DNA of 64,000 nucleotides from Gnetum montanum (lineage: Eukaryota > Streptophyta > Gnetopsida > Gnetales > Gnetaceae), in NCBI GenBank assembly GCA_015680685.1, contig MNCI01015910.1:8021-72020 (forward strand). The letters are read 5' to 3'. Each line of letters starts with the position of its first letter. Positions within the stretch are counted from its first letter, which is position 1. Shown one piece after another: positions 55,501 to 64,000 of the stretch. The position numbers and the translations under genes are program-made. The notes under the pieces are model-generated. The model saw only the letters and a program-made list of their open reading frames with translations. It searched no databases and was not told the origin of the DNA.

Positions 55501-57827
55501 GTACTACTTAAACACCTTCAAGTACTAGATGGAGTAATTCTTTAGATCATCTCCCACTTGCTCAAGTATGGCCTCCCAAAAGTTTGGACTAGAGGAAAAC
55601 ACCTCTAGGGCAGTGTGGATCAAGGCAAGAGCCTCCATCTTGTCATGAAGCCCCTGATCATCAACTTGGAACCTAGCATTAGGCATGAGCACTTAGCAGT
55701 TAATAAATTTAGCATGGGTAAATAGCAAGAAATACAACACAAAATCACAGGAGCACTTACCATCCTACATAGTATACAATTCCAAGTGGATTCTAGAACA
55801 CCGTATGCACATGTAGAACAACAAAGAGAGTGTTGCTCCTGTTGTAGCAAGTAAACTCTGATGTTCCCTACATCCTAGCTAAGGGAAAAGTGCCCCTGGG
55901 GCCTCACCTTGAACCACCTACTCTATCATCACTGGTTGTGGGCTCATCAAACATAAATTTCAATATTTCTCAATTGGCCTTAGGCAACAATGTCTTGATG
56001 ATAGCACCCGCAACCTCTATTACTAAGTGTGACCACATAATCACACTAAAGTGCTATAGCAGGTATGCCATGAACTCGAACACCCCAAGTCGAAACCATA
56101 CTACCTACTAACCCACCTTCATATCTAGTGTAGACATGTTAGGCATCGGTTCACTTATGCAATAAAGAATGCTAACAAGCTCTACAATGACTAAGATGGG
56201 CTTTACCAACACTCTACAAATGTAAGGCAAGAAACATAACATTAGTATATAATAGATGCATTTTGGCAAAAATACATTAAATTACATTCTACAAAACATT
56301 AACATGGTGTAACATAAGTTAGAAAAAAAATATCCTAGGGCCCATTAAGCCCCATGGGTATAGGGTATCAACATACACATTTGACATGCTTGGTACTCAC
56401 TAGAGTATAGTATGTTTCACATAACATCATTCTCTCGTTTTGCATGATCGCATAATAGGTTGCATTATCATTTCATTTTGCATGATTTCACACTTAGCAT
56501 TGGCATTTTGCATTCCATGGGTCTAACACTTTCACATCTAATTTTTGACAATTTTTCTAACTTCAGGTAGCATGGTCCAAAAAATTGTAGAAAAATGCTA
56601 ACTCTAGGCTACCTCCAAGAGCGTAGTCCAAAACACAGAATTTTCTAATTATTGGCTACACTCCTTGGGGAGCAAAGCCTCCAAAACTTTAATAAAATTT
56701 CAAGAAAAAAATCTAACTATTGGCTATACTCCTAGGGATCATAGCCCCCAAAAATTTCAAATTTTTTGCAAAAAAAAAACTAACTATCCAAACGTCAAGC
56801 CTTGTACCTTGCACTTCTTCCCATCCTACACCTCTTGCCACGATGGTCACAACCCTAGTAGCTATGCCACCAAGCCATAGAGCCTTCCCCATAGCATTAC
56901 CCTACCCTATGCTTTGTCGTGGCCTCTATTGCATGCCCTGCCTTATGAGCAACAACAACCATCAAACCCTTGTCCTTGTCACGCTCTCATCAAGAAATAA
57001 AAAAAATTATGCTAACCTTGCCCTACAATGACTAATCATGGTTACCACCAATGCACATAGTCTCTACTTGTAGCAAAAAATACTTCAATGCAAACAAAAA
57101 ATAGCACTAGGGGATAACTCCCACTGTGAACCTTCCCTACCGTAGGCCATCCTAGTTGTCACTTATGTCCTCATCAATACCCCTACCCTGCACTTGATGC
57201 AAAATTTTTTCTATGGGAATCCTCCACCACTTCCCACCTTGTAGCATGTTGTTCAACCACTACTATAGCTCTAGACCCTACCAAGATTTCAAAAAAATTA
57301 AAAAAAATGAGGTGAGTGGAAAAGGCTTGCTGCATCCTAGCCCTATGAGTGTCAGTCATGAGGCCACAGCAAGACCTCAATGTTTGCCCCACCCCACCTG
57401 TCATGTGCTAGAACACTAAATCCCCTTCCCTATGGATACATTGGTTGCCACAGTAGCCCTGGCTACTACAAAACATAAACCCTTATCCCTGCAATCACTG
57501 TCATTAAGCATCCATGAAAAACCTTCCCTTGTGGCCATACTAGCTACCACAGTGGCTATAGCTATAACAACTTAAACCCTTGCACTGCACCCTCGCCCAG
57601 TCAAAACTATCATCCCATAAAACCCCTGTAAAAATTGTGCACTTCATCCCTAACTATGATAGCCCAAACTACCATAGTGGTGGTGGCCCTGCCACAACAA
57701 GGCCATGCCAAAACCAAAACCCAGCCCCAAGCACCTAAGTATAGAAAGCTAAAAGAATGAAAGCAATGAAAAGGAGGTGAGCGTAGTCAAGGTACCTCAT
57801 GGTTGGTGGTGTCCTTCACTCCTCCAT
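52590..57827 (-). pseudogene. Antisense gene of element E, eight exons, decayed
   Basis: Exons by comparison: 57827-57796, 56213-55761, 55672-55401, about 55309-54247, 54145 to about 53926, about 53822-53692, 53591-52769, and a short last exon about 52679-52590. Exon 2: PILVIVELVSIL, HFSVIMWSHL and YNRSNTLFVVLHVH followed by NPLG (HAD-like with the aspartates absent). Exon 4 is the best preserved (open 55384-54812): HLHRVRVVLDLSDAFFVDLFG and KANRKVDYNGEIKEWLGATW, then KVKIKRS. Exon 6: LDKFTFMEGIVEDMVDH. Exon 7 is frameshifted. The exon-6 donor is lost (gcttag instead of gtaagt). Confidence 0.6.
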
Positions 57828-58004
57828 GCATGCCCACAATAATAATTCCAAGACTCATTCTCCCTCATCTATGTTGGATAGGCTAAGGTGTTGATATCCA
57901 CTTTTGTGCAACATTCTGACGACTACACTCTTGCAACCATGCTACACTTTGGAAAGTGGCATTTTTAACTTTGACAATGACAAATTTACAAAGGGTAAAA
58001 CAAA

Positions 58005-58012
58005 ATTTTATA
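58005..58012 (-). promoter_or_regulatory. TATA-like box of the antisense gene, element E
   Basis: tataaaat on the minus strand (context agggtataaaattt), about 180 nt upstream of the ATG at 57827, matching D. Confidence 0.5.
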
Positions 58013-58239
58013 CCCTTGGGGACCACTTAATTTTTTACCTACCTCAGAACTACACTCAATAATGCAGAGCATAGTTGGATGTGAGCATAGTCACTAGAGT
58101 TGGGAAAATTTTTGATTTTTCTAGTTATCTTTGGACTTAGGAAAATTTTGAATTTTTCTTGTCATCCAATGGGTGCCTAAGCTAGTTTCACTTTTCCGAC
58201 ATACCAAACCTCACTCCAATGATGCATTTAGTGCATATT

Positions 58240-58365
58240 ACCATCCACTACGATGTTAATCTAGCACCCAATGATCTGTTAAGACCTTAAACTGGCACTT
58301 CATGGTCCGCTAAGTTCTTAAACTGGTAATCCCATGGCCTGCCAAGGCCTAAAATTGACTCATGT
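58240..58365 (+). repeat. Spacer array 2 of element E (4 units)
   Basis: ccactacgatgttaatctagc, atctgttaagaccttaaactgg, gtccgctaagttcttaaactgg and gcctgccaaggcctaaaatt; same four units as in D. Confidence 0.75.
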
Positions 58366-58511
58366 ATCCCTTGCCTTTAAAATTACATCTACATACTTAG
58401 AAAAAATTTTATTACATTGTTTTCTGTAAATGTGCATATTTCTCTCATGAAGACAGGTGCAACTTAACATTTTTTTGGTTGTTTTTGCAAGCTTATTATA
58501 GGATTCACAAC

Positions 58512-60540
58512 ATGACTATGTACAAGCATCTCCACTCATCACTGGTTTTACTGAGCCTCATGGTGATCTCACATGATGCATTGATGCTCAATGCCTAAAC
58601 CTTGAGCCTATAGCCTATGATAAATACATCACATCCATAGAGGCACTACTAGACTAGCCAGACCATATAGTTAAGGCTCTAGATCTAGAGGCAGGTGACA
58701 TCATTGAGGATCCCCTTGTTGAAGTCTTTGTAGCAACATTTAGTGGCAAGGTGAAACCATTGAAACTTAGTTCTTTGTTAGAGCCTCAACATGCCCAAAA
58801 CATTGCAAAAGTACTTAACAAAAACATCAAGGCATTTGCATGGTCTTATGAAGATATGCCAGGCCTAGATCCTCATGTAGTGCAACACAAAATAATCCTT
58901 GATCCCAGCATAAAACTAGTTATGAAAAATCTCACAAGGTTAGGCTTGAGGTGGCATTGGTAGTCTGTGATAAAATCACCAATCTCTACAAAACTACTTG
59001 TATCCAAGCTATTGACTATGTAGACTGGGTCTCCAGCATTATGGTTGTACCCAAGAAAAATGAAAGCATATGCATTTGCATAGACTTCTGGAGAGCCTCA
59101 ACATGCCCAAAACATTGCAAAAGTACTTAACGAAAACATCAAGGCATTTGCATGGTCTTATGAAGATATGCCAAACCTAGATCCTCATATAGTGCAACAC
59201 AACATAATCCTTGATCCCAGCATAAAACCAGTTATGCAAAAAGCTCACAAGGTTAGGCTTGAGGTGGCGTTGGTAGTCCGTGATGAAATCACCAATCTCT
59301 ATGAAGCTAGTTTCATCCAGGCTATTGACTATGTAGACTGGGTCTCCAACATTATGGTTGTACCCAAGAAAAATGAAAGCATATGCATTTTCATAGACTT
59401 TTGGAGAGCCTCAACATGCCCAAAACATTGCAAAAGTACTTAACAAAAACATCAAGGCATTTGCATGGTCTTATGAAGATATGTCAGGCCTAGATCCTCA
59501 TGTAGTGCAACACAACATAATCCTTGATCCCAGCATAAAACCAGTTATGCAAAAAGCTTACAAGGTTAGGCTTGAGGTGGTGTTGGTAGTCTGTGATGAA
59601 ATCACCAATCTCTACAAAGCTAGTTTCATCCAGGCTATTGACTATGTAGACTGGGTCTCCAGCATTATGGTTGTACCCAAGAAAAATGGAAGCATATGCA
59701 TTTGCATAGACTTCTAAAGAGCCTCAACATGCCCAAAACATTGCAAAAGTACTTAACAAAAACATCAAGGAATTTGCATGGTCTTATGAAGATATGCCAG
59801 GCCTAGATCCTCATGTAGTGCAACACAACATAATCCTTGATCCCAGCATAAAACCAGTTATGCAAAAAGCTCACAAGGTTAGGCTTGAGGTGGTGTTGGT
59901 AGTCTATGATGAAATCACCAATCTCTATGAAGCTAGTTTCATCCAGGCTATTGACTATGTAGACTGGGTCTCCAGCATTATGGTTGTACCCAAGAAAAAT
60001 GAAAGCATATGCATTTGCATAGACTTCTGGGACCTAAACAAGGCCACCATTAAAGATGATTTTCTATTACCTAGTATTGATCAATTGGTCAATACTATAG
60101 TTTGTCATGCCTTGTTTTCCTTCATGGATAGGTTCTTAGGGTATAACCAGATTCAAATCAGCCCAAAGCACTAGCTTAGTACTACCTTCATGAACCCTTG
60201 GGGTACATTTTGCTACACAATGATGCCCTTCAGACTTAAGAATGTAGGAGTGACTTATCAACGAGCCATGATGTACATATTTAGTGATTACCTATTAGGT
60301 CTAGCATCATAAAACCATGTAGATGATTTAGACATAGTGGTTAAATCTAGCATCACAAAACCATGGAGATGATTTAGACATAGTGGATAAATCTAGCATC
60401 ACAAAATCAATACAAAACTTCCTCAAAAAGGAAGTCCACTTTGAGTGGATAGCTTAATGCTAAGAGGCATTTGACAACCTTAAACAAGAGCTAGCTCAAC
60501 TTCCAATAGTTTACCCTCTGTAAGGAGATAAACCATTCTA
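58512..60540 (+). pseudogene. Reverse transcriptase of element E (decayed, internally quadruplicated)
   Basis: Starts MTMYKHLHSS at 58512. The N-terminal RT segment (EPQHAQNIAKVL to ICIDF) is present four times in tandem, then ICIDFWDLNKATIKDDFLLP and SFMDRFLGYNQIQISP near 60000-60170. The palm box is damaged: NHVDDLDIVVKSS at 60315-60350, followed by a short local duplication (60330-60415). A deletion removes part of the thumb. Confidence 0.85.
58781..60028 (+). repeat. Four tandem copies of a ~313-bp RT segment
   Basis: Copies begin gagcctcaacatgcccaaaa at 58781, 59093, 59406 and 59719. They are almost identical, far closer to each other than E is to D, so the amplification is recent. The junction is cttctgg|agagcct. 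The unit is about 104 codons and keeps the reading frame nearly open in copies 2-4. Confidence 0.95.
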
Positions 60541-60890
60541 CATCTACATTGCTATCTCAAACACATCCATCACCTCTCTGCTTTGCCAAAAGTGAGACGA
60601 TGACACCAAGGTCCTGGCATACTACTTAAGCTATGCATTAGTTACCTATAAAGCAAAGTATAATGATGTGGAAAAGACTTACCTTGCCTTCATCTTCGCA
60701 CTTAAGAATTGGAGGCATTATCTTTTCTAAAGCCAAGTAAACATCATCTATGAAAGCAATGTACTCCAAGTAATCACAACAAACATTTACAAGAGCAATT
60801 GCATTACACATTAAAAAGCAATAACCATAGAGTTTGACCTACATTACATTGCACAACCATCAACCAAAGGTCAAGCGATAGCCACATAAC
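60541..60890 (+). pseudogene. RNase H (retroviral-type), element E
   Basis: IYIAISNTSITSLLCQK, YYLSYALVTYKAKYNDVEKTYLA, FALKNWRHYLF, ending FDLHYIAQP. Stops at several Gln/Trp positions. Confidence 0.8.
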
Positions 60891-60984
60891 TTACAGCTTC
60901 CCCAATTGATGACCAAGCAATGATAAATCTAGAATTTCTAGATGAGCATGTCACTAGCATAAGCCAAGTGCCTGATAACTTCAA

Positions 60985-61440
60985 GGCACTTTTACACTTT
61001 GATGGTGCTTCAACCTCTCAAGGGGGTAGCACCATTGCCATCATCACATTCCCCTCCAAGAATATTTGATCCTTTGAATATCATTTTGCATTTCCAAGCA
61101 CTAATAATGTGGTGGAGCATGAGGGTCTCTTTCGAGGTATCTTAGTAGCTTGTAACCTAGGAATACAAAACCTAGCAATCCAAGGAGACTCGCAACTAGT
61201 TGTCAACCAAGTTATATAGGTTTATGCTTGTAAAGCCCAATAATTGAAGCCTTATTGTGACCTAGCAAAGCACCTACTCAAGAAATTTACAACTGCTGAT
61301 GCCCAACATATCCCCCACAATGAAAACTCCATCATCGATGCATTAGCTACGTTAGCCTTAAGCATTGCACTTGAAATGTTTTGCACATTGTCCACTGCAA
61401 TGGAAAATTGCATTATTCTTATCATGTAAATAACTAACAT
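60985..61440 (+). pseudogene. Archaeal-type RNase H of element E
   Basis: LHFDGASTSQGGSTIAI, STNNVVEHEGLF, IQGDSQLVVNQ, and HIPHNENSIIDALATLAL near 61310. Keeps the GDS acidic residue lost in B. TGA and TAG stops inside. Confidence 0.85.
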
Positions 61441-62722
61441 TACATCTATAGCCATAGTAAGTACAACCCATGCAATACAGTCGTACAACAACATCAAGTT
61501 ATGCCTTCTACAAGGTGAACCTCCGTAGCATCTAATCACTACGTAAAAGGATATAGTGTGAAAGCGATTGTAGTAGTATGTCATCATGGGTGATAGAACT
61601 TTGTGCCACAGATCCTACAATGGCATACTGTTAACTTGTGTTAGCGACAATGAAGCATAAACAATCATTGAACAAATCCATGAGGGACTCTCCAGAGGCC
61701 ACATAGCACCTAGGGCAATGGTGGAAAAAACAAGACACTTAGGCTACTATAAGCAATACATGAAGTGTGATTGCATTTCCAAGGTCAAGATGTGTGACAC
61801 GTGTCAATGGCATGGTAACTTAATGCACATGCCATCCACTGAACTACATACAATGTAAATCACATGGTCGCTCTAATGTTGGGGATTGGACATCATAGAA
61901 TTAATAATGCCTACATCCTCTATAGGACGTAGCTTCATCATGATTGCCACTAAGTATTTTAAAAAGTGGGTTGAAGCTATTCCCCTTAGGAAGACTACAT
62001 CACAGTAGGTCTACAAATTCATACTTGACAACATAGTAACCCATTTTGGTTTACCCATGACCATTGTCATTGACAATAGGCCACAGTTTAGTAGTGCTGA
62101 GGGCAAAGACTTTTGCAAATACTTTAGAATCAAACATTCCTTTTTTTTGCCCTACTACCCACAGGTGAATGGCCAAGAGAAAGCCACAAATAAGGTCATC
62201 ATCAATCTTCTAAAGAAGATGCGTAGTACTAGTAAACAGTGATGGCATGAGTAATCTATCTATGCACTCTAGGCCTACTACATGACACGAGGAACCGCAA
62301 CAAGTAAGACATCATATAGTTTGGTTTATGGATCTGAAGCCATCTTGCCTCTTGAATTGTAGGTTCCATTGCTCTGTGTAATCCTCTCAAGCTTCATCGA
62401 TGAGGCAAAAAATGACAAGTTAACAACCATTGACCATGACTCGATAGAGGAGGAGTGCATGTAAATGCTTTGTCAAATCGAGTAGTACCAACAAATGCAA
62501 TAGCAAAAGCACCATTACAATCAGCACCAACGCTAGATCAAGGAGGGGGGCCTAGTTCTCAAGGCCATTCACAAAACCATAGACAAATTCTCAGCCAATT
62601 GGAAAGGACCTTTCTTAGTCATCAAGGCCTATGACAATGAAGCAATCAAGCTTGTTGACCATGACAGTAATGAGTTTGCCAATCTGGTAAACCACTTGTA
62701 CCTAAATTTGTACTATGCATAG
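61441..62722 (+). pseudogene. Integrase of element E (decayed)
   Basis: Zinc-binding part near 61675-61810 (IHEGLSRGHIAPRAMV, VKMCDTCQW). Core: LDIIELIMP, MTIVIDNRPQFSS near 62057, and VNGQEKATNKVIINLLKKM near 62165. C-terminal WKGPFLVIKAYDNEAIKLVDHD, ending HLYLNLYYA at TAG 62720-62722. Confidence 0.85.
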
Positions 62723-62756
62723 CATGCAACACCTCATCAATGACAAAGTAGGGTAA

Positions 62757-63150
62757 GCGATAGTCCACTACAACTATAAACTAGCACAACAAAAGTCCGC
62801 TACAACTATAAACTGTCACAACAATAGTCCACTATCACTATAAACTAGCACAATAATAGTTTGCTATGACTATAAACTAGCATGAACCATCATTGAGCCA
62901 TGATGCTAAAATTAGCATCCATAGCATTCATTCACCATGATGCTTAAATCATTACAGCTCATCCCTGGGTCATGATGTTAAACTAGCATAACATCTCATC
63001 CACCATGACAGTAAATTGGCACACAGTAGTCTGCTAGGACTTTAAACTAGCACCTCATGGTCTTCCAGGTTTATAAACTAGGTTCATAGTCTATTGGAAT
63101 CCTAAACTAACATAGCATATAGTCTACCAGGACCTTAAACTAGGTTTTCA
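62757..63150 (+). repeat. Spacer array 3 of element E
   Basis: gtccactacaactataaactagcac-type units followed by gtctgctaggactttaaactagc-type units, co-linear with D 44128-44520. Confidence 0.85.
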
Positions 63151-64000
63151 GTTCAACACATAGTTCTATAGATAAGCGAGCAATAATACTTCCAACTCCA
63201 TGCCATTTGTCCACATCTTGTGTGCAAGGCAGCATCACTATAATTCCAGAATGAATTTCTTGTCATCATAAGAGGCCTCTGAAACATTTGCAGCATCATT
63301 TTTCCCTAGCATTTTTTTGATCCTTTGAAAATTCCCTTGGGCATTTTGCTAACCTTCCAAAGCTCCTTCCATGATCGCCACCAATACCAACCTCAAGCTG
63401 CACCGACAGCATTATCAACATTGGGTATTTCATTACTGCTTGAAGCTCTCATGGTCAACATAACCCTTTGGAGCAATGGCAATATTAGGGCTCCCATCAT
63501 CATGCCTACTATGTCAGGCTCTTTCCATTACTCGAGCACTTGCCTTCGATGTGGCTACTAGAGCTTTTGTAGCCTTCTCGCTCTAGCACCTACACTACTT
63601 CTCCTACACTAGCACTACAAGCTCTTGCAATTAGTTCAGCACTCATGGCACTTGCAACACCCTCATAGCTAGTAGTTTACTTTCATCTCATGTTATGTGG
63701 TTTTTTTCTTATTTTTTCTACATTGTGTTTGCAGGAATAGCCCCAGAGGTAGTCGTACGAAGGTGCATCTCATCATAGCGACAAGTCACCACATTGCTCT
63801 AATGTACATGATTGGACTAGCTAAGCTACTCAAGAGTGCATATCCCTATTACCTCACTATAGCCTACTTGCATTTACCCTGTTAATCTTACATCTTCCTA
63901 CCTTCCCTTGCGTCACCAAGTTTGCAACCCCTTCGATGCACATGGCATCCTCTTTACGTCAACCATAGAACCCATAGCAAACATAATGCAACTCGTCCTA
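63151..64000 (+). other. 3' untranslated tail of element E (runs off the window)
   Basis: Co-linear with the D tail from 44521. Holds the conserved T-rich stretch ending ttgtgtttgcag at 63734. No gene recognised. Confidence 0.65.

Larger units (their letters stand above)
46010..64000 (+). mobile_element. Element E: Tat-lineage retrotransposon with antisense gene (3' end outside the window)
   Basis: LTR, PBS, gag, protease, array 1, antisense gene, array 2, RT with an internal tandem repeat, both RNase H domains, integrase, array 3 and part of the tail. All sense frames are decayed. Close relative of D. Expected 3' LTR lies beyond base 64000. Confidence 0.85.

Noticed and set aside
1-64000. 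tRNA, rRNA or host protein-coding genes
   Set aside because: None recognised on either strand; all stretches are explained by the nested elements or are listed as tail, spacer or unidentified insert.

Overview
The window looks like repeat-rich nuclear DNA of a large-genome vascular plant (a gymnosperm, fern or lycophyte would fit; I cannot name the species). I see no host housekeeping gene, no rRNA or tRNA gene and no bacterial-type operon. Nearly every base belongs to Ty3/gypsy LTR retrotransposons of one related group. They are assigned to the Tat lineage because they carry two RNase H domains in a row (the usual retroviral-type one after RT, then an archaeal-type one) before integrase.

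Layout, by element. A (minus strand, 1-7860, cut by the window start) is the youngest, with long open gag and protease frames. It sits in the 3' LTR of C. C (minus strand, 7861-37155) is interrupted three times: by A, by B and by a 2.5 kb AT-rich insert at 33441-35930 that itself holds a solo LTR with a perfect 5-bp target duplication. B (plus strand, 8866-27948, about 19 kb) is full length with both LTRs and a near-perfect target duplication. C is inserted into the middle of D (plus strand, right half only, 37156-47676). D and E (46010-64000, cut by the window end) share a single LTR at 46010-47676, so they form a head-to-tail tandem LTR-body-LTR-body.

The unusual common plan is LTR - gag - protease - spacer array 1 - ANTISENSE GENE - spacer array 2 - RT - RNase H - archaeal-type RNase H - integrase - spacer array 3 - LTR. 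The antisense gene lies on the strand opposite to gag-pol. It has about 8 exons with GT..AG introns at matching places in the copies, its own TATA box, and a coding potential of roughly 1000 residues. Its second and third exons look like an FCP1/SCP-type (NIF, HAD-superfamily) phosphatase domain with the catalytic aspartates replaced. Later exons encode an unrecognised conserved domain, a basic patch, an acidic linker, a long coiled coil and an acidic tail. The sense strand carries a splice donor at the end of protease (seen in A) and an acceptor just before RT, so the whole antisense gene may lie inside an intron of the sense transcript. C has lost both the antisense gene and pol.

B, C, D and E are decayed. 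Many stops are TAG or TAA where related copies have CAG, CAA or TGG, as expected from deamination of methylated cytosine. All domain calls come from reading translations by eye; no database search was possible.
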